From NCBI GenBank assembly GCA_009668205.1, contig WJYM01000005.1, positions 186,001-250,000 on the forward strand: a DNA stretch of 64,000 bases. The letters run 5' to 3'. Below the pieces are notes generated by a model. The model worked only from the letters and a program-made list of their open reading frames with translations. It searched no databases and was not told the DNA's origin. A program made the position numbers and the translations under genes. This document shows positions 1 through 8,736 of this stretch, piece by piece. Position 1 is the first letter of the stretch. Every line of letters begins with the position of its first letter. The stretch comes from Enterobacteriaceae bacterium RIT691. GTDB taxonomy: Bacteria; Pseudomonadota; Gammaproteobacteria; Enterobacterales; Enterobacteriaceae.

Positions 1-386
1 TTTCCGCACACCGCACGCCCGACAAACTGTTCAGCTTCGCCGAAAGCGCAGAAGAGAATGGCTATCAGGTGATCATCGCCGGAGCCGGGGGTGCTGCGCA
101 TTTGCCGGGCATGATTGCCGCGAAAACATTAGTCCCTGTTCTGGGTGTGCCTGTGCAGAGCGCAGCGCTGAGCGGTGTCGACAGCCTTTACTCCATCGTC
201 CAGATGCCACGCGGCATTCCGGTTGGCACGCTGGCGATTGGCAAAGCGGGTGCCGCCAATGCCGCCCTGCTGGCGGCGCAAATCCTCGCCACGCACGACA
301 GTGAATTACATCAGCGCCTGGCGGACTGGCGGAAAGCACAAACCGATGAAGTGCTCGACAATCCAGACCCACGGGGTGCGCAATGA
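1..386 (+). CDS. purE: N5-carboxyaminoimidazole ribonucleotide mutase, C-terminal part (5' end outside window)
   Basis: PurE shifts the carboxylate of N5-CAIR to give CAIR in de novo purine synthesis. The window opens inside the gene; the reading frame runs from base 3 and gives about 127 residues of a protein usually near 169. The segment SAHRTPDK carries the conserved histidine of the active site, and the glycine-rich [10 protein letters not shown] and the GVPVQ and MPRGIPVGT blocks are typical of class I PurE. The stop codon overlaps the purK start (ATGA), so the two are translationally coupled in the purEK operon. The promoter and PurR operator must lie to the left of the window. Confidence 0.97.
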   Translation, partial: SAHRTPDKLFSFAESAEENGYQVIIAGAGGAAHLPGMIAAKTLVPVLGVPVQSAALSGVDSLYSIVQMPRGIPVGTLAIGKAGAANAALLAAQILATHDSELHQRLADWRKAQTDEVLDNPDPRGAQ

Positions 387-1450
387 AACAAGTGTGCGTC
401 CTTGGCAACGGTCAGTTAGGCCGAATGTTGCGCCAGGCTGGCGAACCGCTGGGCATTAGCGTTTGGCCTGTCGGGCTGGAAGCCGATCCGGAAGCCGTGC
501 CCTTTCAGCAAAGCGTGATCACCGCAGAAATTGAGCGCTGGCCGGAAACGGCACTGACCCGCAAGCTGGCGCTGCATAAAGCGTTTGTGAACCGCGACGT
601 GTTCCCCATCATCGCTGACCGTCTGACGCAAAAGCAGTTGTTCGACAAGCTGGGGCTGGCTACCGCGCCGTGGCAGTTACTGGCCGATAACGCAGAATGG
701 CCTGGCGTGTTTGAGCGTCTGGGTGAACTGGCTATTGTGAAGCGTCGCACCGGCGGTTATGACGGCCGCGGGCAGTGGCGTTTACGCGCCGGTGACACCG
801 AACAGCTTCCTGCCGATTGCTATCACGAGTGCATTGTTGAGCAAGGGATCAACTTTAGCGGTGAAGTTTCGCTGGTCGGGGCGCGCGCCCACGATGGCAG
901 CACGGTGTTCTACCCTCTGACCCATAACCTTCATCAGGACGGCATTCTGCGCGTCAGCGTGGCGTTCCCGCAGGCCAATGCTCAGCAGCAATCACAGGCT
1001 GAAAGCATGCTCACGGCCATTATGAACGAGCTGAACTATGTGGGCGTGATGGCGATGGAATGCTTTATTACGCCATCAGGATTGTTGATTAACGAGCTGG
1101 CCCCGCGCGTGCACAACAGCGGACACTGGACGCAAAACGGCGCATCCATCAGCCAGTTCGAGCTGCACCTGCGCGGTGTGACAGACTTACCGCTGCCGCC
1201 GCCGGTGGTGAACAGCCCGTCAGTGATGGTCAATCTGATTGGCACAGACCTGAACTACAACTGGCTGAAGCTGCCGTTGGTGCATCTGCACTGGTATGAC
1301 AAAGACGTGCGCCCGGGTCGCAAAGTCGGTCATTTAAACCTGAACGACAGTGACACCGGGCGTTTGAGCGCCACGCTTGAAGCGCTTATTCCCCTGCTTC
1401 CGCCGGAGTACGCCAGCGGGATCGCGTGGGCGCAGGCAAAACTGAAGTAA
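383..1450 (+). CDS. purK: N5-carboxyaminoimidazole ribonucleotide synthase
   Basis: PurK is the ATP-grasp enzyme that makes N5-CAIR from AIR, bicarbonate and ATP; its unstable product is used by PurE. The 355-residue length is normal. The N-terminal segment [11 protein letters not shown] is the family's opening nucleotide-binding turn, [14 protein letters not shown] is the ATP-grasp loop, and [14 protein letters not shown] near residue 240 holds metal- and ATP-binding residues. The start overlaps the purE stop by four bases. It is the last gene of the operon and is convergent with the carbamate kinase gene, with which it shares a hairpin but no clear T-tract. Confidence 0.98.
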   Translation: MKQVCVLGNGQLGRMLRQAGEPLGISVWPVGLEADPEAVPFQQSVITAEIERWPETALTRKLALHKAFVNRDVFPIIADRLTQKQLFDKLGLATAPWQLLADNAEWPGVFERLGELAIVKRRTGGYDGRGQWRLRAGDTEQLPADCYHECIVEQGINFSGEVSLVGARAHDGSTVFYPLTHNLHQDGILRVSVAFPQANAQQQSQAESMLTAIMNELNYVGVMAMECFITPSGLLINELAPRVHNSGHWTQNGASISQFELHLRGVTDLPLPPPVVNSPSVMVNLIGTDLNYNWLKLPLVHLHWYDKDVRPGRKVGHLNLNDSDTGRLSATLEALIPLLPPEYASGIAWAQAKLK

Positions 1451-1458
1451 GCGCACCA

Positions 1459-1491
1459 GGAACCTGCATTTCAGGGATGAATGCAGGTTCC
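1459..1491. other. 12-bp inverted repeat at purK/arcC convergence
   Basis: GGAACCTGCATT at 1459-1470 pairs with AATGCAGGTTCC at 1480-1491 around a 9-base loop. It starts just after the purK stop and its right arm lies inside the last codons of the convergent carbamate kinase gene. No run of T follows on either strand, so it is not a canonical intrinsic terminator. It may stabilise both 3' ends or attenuate read-through. Confidence 0.5.
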
Positions 1492-2364
1492 GGCTGTTCC
1501 CGCCAGCGTTTCATCCAGACGCGATAACGCGCCAATCCACGCAGGTTTTCCTTTCCGACGCACGAAGCCGCTCACCGCCGCCACTTTTGGCCCCATTGAA
1601 CCATCGTTTTTGGCAAAAGACGCTAACGCATCCGGCGTGGCTTCGCGAATCGCTCTCTGTGTTGGCATGCCCCAGTTTTCATACACCGCATCCGCATCGG
1701 TCAGGATAACCAGACCATCGGCATCAATCTGCTCCGCCAGCAACGCTGCCGCCAGGTCCTTATCGATGACCGCCTGCACGCCTTCACCTTCTGTTGTCAC
1801 CGGAACACCGCCGCCACCGCAGCAAATCACGACCTGCCCGGCATTCAGCAACTGGCTGATTGCCTCGCTTTCTTCAATTTTCAACGGCTGCGGCGAGGCC
1901 ACTACACGGCGTAAATAGTGCCCGTCGCGCTTCATCTGCCAGCCGTATTCTTTCTCAAGCGCCGCCTGCTGTTCCTGGGCATAAACCGGGCCGATAAATT
2001 TCTCTGGCTCAAGAAATGCCGGATCGTCTTTTGATACCCGCACGCGAGTCATTACGCTGACCACCTGCGGCATCCCGGGCTGCTGGCGCAAACAGGTCAC
2101 CAGCATCGACCCAATCATGCCCTGGCTTTCCGCCACCAGCACATCCAGCGGCCACGGCGCGACATCACGATAAGCCAGATTTTGCAAAGCCAGCAATCCC
2201 ACCTGGGGGCCGTTGCCGTGCACAATCGCTAAGCGGTAGTGTTGCGCCAGACGAGCCAGCGCGGGCGCGGCACTGGCAATATTGCGATACTGATTTTCGG
2301 CCGTCAGCGCTTCATTGCGCTGCAATAACGCGTTGCCGCCAAGGGCAACCACCAGCGTTTTCAT
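1471..2364 (-). CDS. ybcF: Catabolic carbamate kinase (ArcC/YbcF family)
   Basis: Carbamate kinase moves phosphate from carbamoyl phosphate to ADP, giving ATP, CO2 and ammonia. The 297 residues start with MKTLVVALGGNAL, where the GGNAL turn (residues 9-13) and HGNGPQVG (49-56) mark the amino-acid kinase fold. The gene is last of a four-gene minus-strand operon with fdrA, ylbE and ylbF, three bases after the ylbF stop. Within allantoin breakdown it would spend the carbamoyl phosphate released from oxalurate, making one ATP under anaerobic conditions. The E. coli orthologue has been called ybcF, arcC and, more recently, an all gene; the role here is inferred from context and family. Confidence 0.93.
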   Translation of the reverse strand: MKTLVVALGGNALLQRNEALTAENQYRNIASAAPALARLAQHYRLAIVHGNGPQVGLLALQNLAYRDVAPWPLDVLVAESQGMIGSMLVTCLRQQPGMPQVVSVMTRVRVSKDDPAFLEPEKFIGPVYAQEQQAALEKEYGWQMKRDGHYLRRVVASPQPLKIEESEAISQLLNAGQVVICCGGGGVPVTTEGEGVQAVIDKDLAAALLAEQIDADGLVILTDADAVYENWGMPTQRAIREATPDALASFAKNDGSMGPKVAAVSGFVRRKGKPAWIGALSRLDETLAGTAGTCIHP

Positions 2365-2367
2365 GTT

Positions 2368-3183
2368 TTATCCTTTCGTAATGAGTTGACGGGCAAGCCA
2401 GAATCCCAGCAGGGTGTCCGCGCCGGAGGTATGCCCGACGCCAAGCAATTTTTCGACCGCCTGCGTCATCCGCTGGCCTCGTTGGAGAGACGTGGCAAAG
2501 TGCAGCAAAGGTGAGCCAAACAGGCCCTGGCTTGCATAGCGCAAGTAACTGGCGCTAACCCGCGTGGTGACGACAAACAGATTTCCTGATGCGGCAAAAA
2601 AGTTTCCGCACTGCTTTGCGCTGAGCGCGCCGTCCATTTGTGCAGCCAGCAGCATGCCCACCAGCATGTCATCCGAGCTGGGCGTCAGCCCCGGCCCCCT
2701 GCCGAGCCACGGACGCCAGTCCACGATCTCGCCCTGTAACGCCGCGCTGAAGCACTGGCCGAATTGTTTTAGCTCGGATGGTAACGGTGCAGTGATTGCC
2801 TGTGAGAGCAATCCAAACAACCCCGTCTCCTCAGGCAAATCCAGCATTGACGCAGGAAGCGAGAGGCAATCCGAATACACTCGCAGGGTTAACGAACAGC
2901 GTCTTTGCGGCGGGCGCAGCGTCAGGTGTCCGATGCGGAGCGCTTCCTCATCGGCATCCACCCGCCTTCCGGCCTGAAGCACTTTGCTGACACGGGTAAA
3001 ATCCCGATGTCGAAGCAGCCAGCCGCCTGGCGTGAGACCCCGCCCCTGATCGTGCAGCGTGAGCTGTTCGCCTTTGTCCGTATACAGATTGACAGCCCGA
3101 CGCCAGACACCGCCCACATGCCAGCGCTGAAGATGAGCAGGCGCATGCTGGCTGCCGATCAGAGGCAGGATCTCACCGTTCAT
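2368..3183 (-). CDS. ylbF: YlbF, DUF2877 protein of the oxalurate carbamoyltransferase set
   Basis: A 271-residue protein of the DUF2877 family, matching E. coli YlbF in length and position. GRGPGLTPSSDDMLVG near residue 160 and GVGHTSGADTLLG near the end are the conserved glycine-rich motifs. It overlaps the ylbE stop by one base (TGATG), implying coupled translation. By recall of E. coli work, FdrA, YlbE and YlbF together are needed to convert oxalurate plus phosphate to oxamate and carbamoyl phosphate; which subunit is catalytic cannot be read from the sequence. No membrane segment or signal peptide is visible, so a cytoplasmic location is expected. Confidence 0.9.
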   Translation of the reverse strand: MNGEILPLIGSQHAPAHLQRWHVGGVWRRAVNLYTDKGEQLTLHDQGRGLTPGGWLLRHRDFTRVSKVLQAGRRVDADEEALRIGHLTLRPPQRRCSLTLRVYSDCLSLPASMLDLPEETGLFGLLSQAITAPLPSELKQFGQCFSAALQGEIVDWRPWLGRGPGLTPSSDDMLVGMLLAAQMDGALSAKQCGNFFAASGNLFVVTTRVSASYLRYASQGLFGSPLLHFATSLQRGQRMTQAVEKLLGVGHTSGADTLLGFWLARQLITKG

Positions 3184-4439
3184 CAGACGCCCATAGACTC
3201 AGCCAGCGCCCGAAGCGCCAGTTCAAAACAAGCCAGCGGAGCACGAACGGTGCCCGCGCCGATTTGCCCGATCCCGGCATCTTTGTGCGCAATCCCGGTG
3301 TTGATCAGCGGCGTGATCCCGGTTTCCACCACCCGGCGAATATCCAGCCCCAGACAAGCGCCCTGGAAATCCCATCCGGGGATCTGCAACTGCATATTGC
3401 GTTCGAGGAAAATCTCCGCCATTTCTTCAGAAACCGTTTTCGCCGCCTCAACGCCGCCCGCGCCGACAAAGCGCGTGACGCCCGGTGCGGCGATCATGGC
3501 TGCACCGCCGATACCGAAGGTTTCCGTAATTGCGCTATCGCCCATGTCCGGGTTGGCCTGCTCCTGGCTGTAACCCGTGAAGAAGAGTCCTTGCGGCGTA
3601 TTGACCGGCGCGGTGAACCAGCGGTCGCCCAGGCCACTGACGCGAATGCCGAAGTTGTCGCCATTGCGGGTCATGGCGGTGACGATACTGCCAGCACGAA
3701 TCTGAGCTCCGGCATCCATCGCCGCCTTGCAATAGGCCATCGCCAGATTGAGGAAGAACTGATCGGTGGTGGCGAGGAACTCCATCACCTGCGCAATTTC
3801 TGCTTTATCGTGATCCAGACGGGCAATCGGCGCGGCCAGCGTGCGCATCAGCAGCGCTGAGGTCGCAATGTTGCGCTGATGGAACTCATCGCCCATGGTG
3901 ATGCCCTGCGCCATCATCGCCGTTAAATCCAGCCCTTGCGGTAATGTGCTTAGCGCCTGATGCAACACGGGCATCAACACATCGCGCATCCAGCGCAGGC
4001 GGGCCAGCACTTCTTCGCCGTACGCGCCAAAGCGCATCACTTTGCCAATCCCTTCGTTCAGGTTGCAGTAAGCCCGATTGCCGTCGGTGTGGTTTTCAAC
4101 CACCAGCATCGCCATGCTGGCCGACGTAATCCCACCCATCGGCCCCACCGCATTCACGTGATGACAGGGAATGAAACGCACGCCGCCGCTTTCCAGTAAA
4201 TCCAGCGCTTGCGCTTCGTTCTGCGCCCAGCCTTCAAACAGGCAGGCGCCAATGCAGGCCCCTTTCATCGGGCCCGTCATTTCCTGCCAGCGCATTGGCG
4301 GCCCGGCATGCAGTAGGGTTTTGGCCTCATTCAGTTCAGCAATAACGCGGCCTGCGGGCTGCACGTCCAGCCAGTGTGGACGTGCGTTACGGATTTTTTC
4401 GATCACTGCTTCGTTGGCTTGCGCCACGGATGTGTACAT
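3183..4439 (-). CDS. ylbE: YlbE, DUF1116 protein of the oxalurate carbamoyltransferase set
   Basis: A 418-residue DUF1116 protein corresponding to E. coli YlbE. Conserved family features seen are the N-terminal VQPAGRVIAELNEAKTLLHAG, the FIPCHHVNAVGPMGGITS block and GIGGAAMIAAPGVTRFVG. The gene lies nine bases after fdrA and overlaps ylbF by one base. With FdrA and YlbF it is thought to form the carbamoyl-transferring machinery acting on oxalurate. E. coli carries a frame break in some ylbE annotations; here the frame is intact and full length. Confidence 0.92.
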   Translation of the reverse strand: MYTSVAQANEAVIEKIRNARPHWLDVQPAGRVIAELNEAKTLLHAGPPMRWQEMTGPMKGACIGACLFEGWAQNEAQALDLLESGGVRFIPCHHVNAVGPMGGITSASMAMLVVENHTDGNRAYCNLNEGIGKVMRFGAYGEEVLARLRWMRDVLMPVLHQALSTLPQGLDLTAMMAQGITMGDEFHQRNIATSALLMRTLAAPIARLDHDKAEIAQVMEFLATTDQFFLNLAMAYCKAAMDAGAQIRAGSIVTAMTRNGDNFGIRVSGLGDRWFTAPVNTPQGLFFTGYSQEQANPDMGDSAITETFGIGGAAMIAAPGVTRFVGAGGVEAAKTVSEEMAEIFLERNMQLQIPGWDFQGACLGLDIRRVVETGITPLINTGIAHKDAGIGQIGAGTVRAPLACFELALRALAESMGV

Positions 4440-4448
4440 AACAACCTC

Positions 4449-6116
4449 TTATTGCAAACGTTCGAGTAAACGAGCCAGTTCGGTATTTCCACCGGCCACC
4501 GGCGCCCACTGGAAGTGAACCACCGGCGTTTCGGCGGCCTGGAGATCCAACGCAAAACCGCGCAGGCCAGCGTTAATGACCGCTACGCCTTCAAGCAGAG
4601 CGGCTTTGGTTTGAGGAAGCTCTGTGGCAGGCGCACGCACCAGCTCAGCCGCCAGTAGCGTCGCTTCCGGAAGGGTGTCGACCACCAGAATGCCCGCGTC
4701 TTCCAGCGTGGCGATTTGCTGCGAGCGACACTGCGGATCCTGTTCTGTGCCAGTGACGGTGGCGATGATGTGCAGCGGCGAATCCGGCGTGCGTCCTGAT
4801 CTTGCCCGATCGCAGGCGGTCACCAGAGAGCTCGCCGGATCGGCAGTGGCCCCATAGCCGATCACCACATCGAGCAGCAGAATGCCGACGTCCGGCTGGT
4901 GAGCCAGTTCGGCGATAAGTTGGTTACGCAAAGAAGGGTCGATCATCGGATGCGGGCGACCGACGGTGTAGAAATCATCCCCGAGGTCAACCACCTGATG
5001 GCCTTTGCCCTCCAGCATCATGCCGTGCGGGTGGTGGCCATCGGTGTCAATCTGCAGACTTTTCGCCAGCCAACCTGCGGCCTCAGCGGCAAGCGTTCCG
5101 CCGGTGTAAAGCCCGCGAAGGGTGCGAGGGTGACAGTTCGGTAATGCCGCACGCAGCGACATCACACGAGAAAGCCGACACGCCAGTCTTGCGGCATCAT
5201 CAAGGCTTTGCGCGAACCAGACGTTTCCCTCACAAAGCGCTGGCGGATACCAGCCAAGAAACAGCGCGACCACAGGTTTTCCGGTCTCTTTCATTGCAGC
5301 AATAATGCGTGTGCGCACTTCGGCGGCGGGCGGCTTGGAGACAAAAGCCAGCACCTGGCTTTGGCTGTCTGCACTGAGCATTTCCAGCGCTGTTAATGCA
5401 CTGATCCCGCCAACTTCAGCGCTCAGGTCACGCCCGCCAAGGCCAAGCGCATGGGTGATCCCTTCCCCGCCCAGCGCGATTTGCGAGACCAGTTCCTGAA
5501 TGCCGGTGCCCGATGCGCCAATGACGCCGATATTGCCTTGTGGCATCACGTTCGCAAAAGCAAGCGGAGTCCCGGCGATCATCGCGGTCCCGCAATCCGG
5601 GCCCATCACCAGCAGGCCTTTGTCTCGCGCTTGTTGTTTTAAGGCGATTTCATCTTCGAGCGTGACGTTATCGGAAAAAATCATCACGTTCTGACCGTCA
5701 TCCAGCGCCTGGCGAGCCAGACCTGCGGCGTATTCACCCGCAATGGAAATCAGCGTCACGTTGGCAGGCGGTAATGCACGAGTTGCGCTCTGCCAGCGGC
5801 GAACCACCGCCAGCGACTGACTGTTGCTGTTGCCCTGCGCCAAACCCTTTAAGGCATCGTCCAGCTGGTCGAGGATGGTTTTGGCAATCGCGTCATCTTC
5901 ATTTTCTGTGCGTATCGCCACGCAAATATCATTCGGCGTTGCCGCCGTAAAATCGTCATGCCAGAACCCTGTGGTTTCCAGCAACGTTTTATTCGCTGGC
6001 GTGCCCATCATTACCGACACGTCATCAACATTTTCATTTTCGCTCAGCTTGCGGGAAATAATCATTAAGCTGACGGAATCCTGAAAACAGCCTTTTTTAA
6101 TAAAAGCATGGATCAT
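4449..6116 (-). CDS. fdrA: FdrA, acyl-CoA-synthetase-like subunit of the oxalurate carbamoyltransferase set
   Basis: FdrA is 555 residues long, as in E. coli, and begins MIHAFIKKGCFQDSV. It resembles the succinyl-CoA synthetase alpha/beta fold: GNIGVIGASGTGIQEL is a Rossmann-type CoA/nucleotide loop, GLGGRDLS follows, and GLYTGGTLAAEA and VIGYGATADPA lie in the C-terminal half. The start is supported by GGAGAG eight bases upstream. It is the first gene of the fdrA-ylbE-ylbF-ybcF operon and is divergent from allDCE, with which it shares a 304-bp control region. Historically named as a suppressor of dominant-negative ftsH; the role in oxalurate use is more recent knowledge combined with context. 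Confidence 0.94.
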   Translation of the reverse strand: MIHAFIKKGCFQDSVSLMIISRKLSENENVDDVSVMMGTPANKTLLETTGFWHDDFTAATPNDICVAIRTENEDDAIAKTILDQLDDALKGLAQGNSNSQSLAVVRRWQSATRALPPANVTLISIAGEYAAGLARQALDDGQNVMIFSDNVTLEDEIALKQQARDKGLLVMGPDCGTAMIAGTPLAFANVMPQGNIGVIGASGTGIQELVSQIALGGEGITHALGLGGRDLSAEVGGISALTALEMLSADSQSQVLAFVSKPPAAEVRTRIIAAMKETGKPVVALFLGWYPPALCEGNVWFAQSLDDAARLACRLSRVMSLRAALPNCHPRTLRGLYTGGTLAAEAAGWLAKSLQIDTDGHHPHGMMLEGKGHQVVDLGDDFYTVGRPHPMIDPSLRNQLIAELAHQPDVGILLLDVVIGYGATADPASSLVTACDRARSGRTPDSPLHIIATVTGTEQDPQCRSQQIATLEDAGILVVDTLPEATLLAAELVRAPATELPQTKAALLEGVAVINAGLRGFALDLQAAETPVVHFQWAPVAGGNTELARLLERLQ

Positions 6117-6420
6117 TACGGCTCTCCGGTAAGTGTATTTACAGCTCAGGTAAATATGCGCACAGGCTAGCCGTCAAAATACGTTACTGGCGTGATAAAA
6201 ATCACACCAAGAGGATTAAAAGAATTATTGAGAAAATAACCCGTGCATTACCGAAATAATTTACCCGACTCTTTTATTTAATAATAACCGATAAAGCCAG
6301 CGGGATTATCAAACAAAATTTAACTAACTATATTTAGTCGTTCAGATCACAATTTAAAATTTATTCTGCGGTATTTTAGTGCGCAGTTAAAGGCTCTACA
6401 TGCCCTAAAAAGGAAGACAG
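6117..6420. promoter_or_regulatory. Divergent fdrA/allD control region
   Basis: A 304-bp AT-rich gap between two divergent operons of the allantoin regulon. It holds one good CRP-like site (6191-6206) and a weaker half site with TCACA at 6346-6350. AT-rich stretches such as TATTTAGTC offer several possible -10 elements but none stands out. In E. coli AllS activates allD from this region; no palindrome like the AllR operators is visible here, which fits activation by AllS rather than direct repression by AllR. The allD ribosome binding site is AAGGAAG, ending five bases before the start. Confidence 0.6.
6191..6206. promoter_or_regulatory. Candidate CRP site between fdrA and allD
   Basis: CGTGA-TAAAAA-TCACA matches the CRP consensus TGTGA-N6-TCACA at nine of ten core positions, with one arm perfect. 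Its place midway between divergent catabolic operons suits catabolite control of nitrogen and carbon recovery from allantoin. FNR sites have a related shape, and the pathway is anaerobic in E. coli, so dual recognition is possible but not shown. Confidence 0.5.
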
Positions 6421-7476
6421 ATGAAAATCAGTCGGGAAAAGCTCCATCAACTTATTGCCCGTAAACTGCACAAGGCCGGACTCAACGAATCGCACGCCGC
6501 GACCGTTGCCGAAGTCCTGACCTACGCCGACGCCCGGGGGATCCACTCGCACGGCGCGGTTCGCGTGGAATATTACGCCGAAAGGATCTCCAAAGGCGGC
6601 ACCAACTGCACGCCACACTTCAATTTTGAGCAAACAGGGCCGTGCAGCGCCATTCTTCACGCCGATAATGCGGCAGGACAAGTGGCAGCGAAAGAAGGCA
6701 TGGTGCAAGCCATCGCGCTGGCGCGTGAAAGCGGTGTGGCGGTCGTGGGCATCCGGCAAATGGGGCACAGCGGTGCCATTTCCTGTTTTGCCCAAATGGC
6801 GGCGAAAGCCGGTTTTATCGGCCTTTCCCTTTGTCAGTCAGATCCGATGGTCGTCCCCTTCGGCGGCGCAGAAATTTATTACGGCACCAACCCGCTGGCC
6901 TTTTCCGCACCCGGTGAAGGCGACGATATCATCACCTTCGATATGGCCACCACGGTGCAGGCGTGGGGAAAAATACTGGACGCAAGAGCGCGCGGTGAAA
7001 GCATTCCGGAGAGCTGGGCGGTGGATAAAAACGGCGCGGCAACCACCGACCCTTATGCCGTTCACGCGCTGCTGCCCGCCGCAGGGCCGAAAGGCTATGG
7101 CCTGATGATGATGATCGACATTTTGTCGGGCATCTTGTTAAACCTGCCTTTTGGCCGTCAGGTCAGCTCGATGTACGATAATTTAAGCAAAGGCCGTGAT
7201 TTAGGTCAGTTGCATATTGTGATTAATCCCGTTTTTTTCGGCAATGGGGTTCTTTTCCGCCAGCATATTAGCCAGACCATGCAAGAGCTTAATGCGGTTG
7301 CGCCAGCACCAGGGTTCCAGCAAGTTTATTATCCGGGGCAGAATCTGGATATTAACGAACGCCTGTCAGAAAAAGAAGGCATCGAGATTGTCGATGATAT
7401 TTACGACTACCTTGTGTCGGATGTTTTATACACCCGCTCCTATGAAACACATTCGCCATTTGCACAGGCAAAATAA
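6421..7476 (+). CDS. allD: Ureidoglycolate dehydrogenase (NAD+)
   Basis: AllD oxidises (S)-ureidoglycolate to oxalurate with NAD+, opening the energy-conserving branch of allantoin breakdown. The 351 residues carry the type 2 malate/lactate dehydrogenase fold: HSHGAVRVEYY near residue 41 holds the catalytic histidine, GHSGAISCFA is the substrate/NAD region and GPKGYGLMMMID lies in the C-terminal part. Start chosen at MKISREKL with a strong upstream AAGGAAG. First gene of allD-allC-allE on the plus strand; AllC follows after 14 bases. The length is two residues above the E. coli protein. Confidence 0.97.
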   Translation: MKISREKLHQLIARKLHKAGLNESHAATVAEVLTYADARGIHSHGAVRVEYYAERISKGGTNCTPHFNFEQTGPCSAILHADNAAGQVAAKEGMVQAIALARESGVAVVGIRQMGHSGAISCFAQMAAKAGFIGLSLCQSDPMVVPFGGAEIYYGTNPLAFSAPGEGDDIITFDMATTVQAWGKILDARARGESIPESWAVDKNGAATTDPYAVHALLPAAGPKGYGLMMMIDILSGILLNLPFGRQVSSMYDNLSKGRDLGQLHIVINPVFFGNGVLFRQHISQTMQELNAVAPAPGFQQVYYPGQNLDINERLSEKEGIEIVDDIYDYLVSDVLYTRSYETHSPFAQAK

Positions 7477-7490
7477 TATCAGAGGACATT

Positions 7491-8726
7491 ATGCAGACTT
7501 ATTTTCGCCAGGCGATAGAAGAGACGCTACCCTGGCTTTCTTCCTTCGGCGCAGATGAATCAGGCGGCCTGACTCGTCTGCTTTACTCTCCCGAGTGGCT
7601 GCAGGCACAGCAGGCATTCAGGCAACGGATGAGCGACAGCGGGTTTAACGCGCGCTTTGATGACGTCGGCAACCTGTTTGCTGCGCTGGAGGGCACTCGC
7701 TACAAGGATGAAATCATCCTCAGCGGCTCGCACATCGACAGCGTCGTCAACGGCGGCAATCTGGACGGGCAATTCGGCGCTTTAGCCGCCTGGCTGGCGC
7801 TTCGCTGGCTGAAAGACACCTACGGCTCGCCACTTCGTACCGTGGAAGTGGTCGCCCTGGCCGAAGAAGAAGGCAGTCGCTTCCCGTATGTGTTCTGGGG
7901 GAGCAAGAATATTTTCGGCCTGGCCAATCCGGCTGACGTGCGCGACATCTGCGACGTCAACGGCGTGGGCTTTGTCGACGCGATGAACGCCTGCGGCTTT
8001 ACCCTGCCGGGCGCCCCGCTTGCGGCGAAGAAAAATATCAAAGCGTTTGTTGAGCTGCATATCGAGCAAGGCCGCGTGCTTGAAGTGAATCACCAGTCCA
8101 TTGGCGTGGTGAATGCCATCGTCGGCCAGCGGCGCTATACCGTCACCCTCAGCGGCGAATCCAATCACGCGGGTTCCACGCCAATGAGCTATCGACGCGA
8201 CACCGTTCATGCGTTTAGCCGAATTTGCACCGAGGCCATCGACAACGCCAACGCCCACGGCGATCCGCTGGTGCTGACCTTTGGCAAAGTGAATCCGCAA
8301 CCCAATACCGTCAACGTGGTGCCCGGCAAAACGGTGTTTACTGTCGACTGCCGCCATACCGACGCCGAAGCGCTTCGCGCCTTTACCGTCGGGCTGGAAG
8401 CCGATATGCGCCGTATTTGCCAGCAGATGAATATCGACATTACTCTCGATTTGTGGATGGACGAAGCCCCCGTGCCGATGGACAAACAGCTGGTCGCTCA
8501 ACTGGCTGCGCTGTGCGAACAAGAAAAAATGAACTACCGGGTGATGCACAGCGGCGCGGGCCACGATGCACAGATTTTTGCCCCACGGGTACCGACCTGC
8601 ATGATTTTCATGCCCAGCATTGGCGGTATCAGCCACAACCCGGCAGAAGCCACACACATTGACGATCTGGCCGAAGGGGTCAGAACGCTGGCACTGATGC
8701 TGCACCAGTTGGCCTGGTGCGAATAA
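7491..8726 (+). CDS. allC: Allantoate amidohydrolase
   Basis: AllC hydrolyses allantoate to ureidoglycine, CO2 and ammonia. It is an M20-family metallohydrolase of 411 residues. GSHIDSVVNGGNLDGQFG (79-96) supplies metal ligands H81 and D92, AEEEG (124-128) supplies the bridging and catalytic glutamates, and SNHAGSTPM in the dimerisation domain binds substrate. HSGAGHDAQ near residue 350 has the last metal histidine. AGAGGA precedes the start. It sits between allD and allE in the plus-strand operon; AllC and AllE act one after the other because ureidoglycine is unstable. Confidence 0.98.
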   Translation: MQTYFRQAIEETLPWLSSFGADESGGLTRLLYSPEWLQAQQAFRQRMSDSGFNARFDDVGNLFAALEGTRYKDEIILSGSHIDSVVNGGNLDGQFGALAAWLALRWLKDTYGSPLRTVEVVALAEEEGSRFPYVFWGSKNIFGLANPADVRDICDVNGVGFVDAMNACGFTLPGAPLAAKKNIKAFVELHIEQGRVLEVNHQSIGVVNAIVGQRRYTVTLSGESNHAGSTPMSYRRDTVHAFSRICTEAIDNANAHGDPLVLTFGKVNPQPNTVNVVPGKTVFTVDCRHTDAEALRAFTVGLEADMRRICQQMNIDITLDLWMDEAPVPMDKQLVAQLAALCEQEKMNYRVMHSGAGHDAQIFAPRVPTCMIFMPSIGGISHNPAEATHIDDLAEGVRTLALMLHQLAWCE

Positions 8727-8736
8727 GGAGAAGTAA

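Noticed and set aside
2905-3573. 222-codon open frame on the plus strand across the ylbF/ylbE boundary
   Set aside because: Crosses two conserved minus-strand genes and has random-looking composition.
7782-8705. 307-codon open frame on the minus strand
   Set aside because: Shadow of allC, whose catalytic motifs are clear on the other strand.
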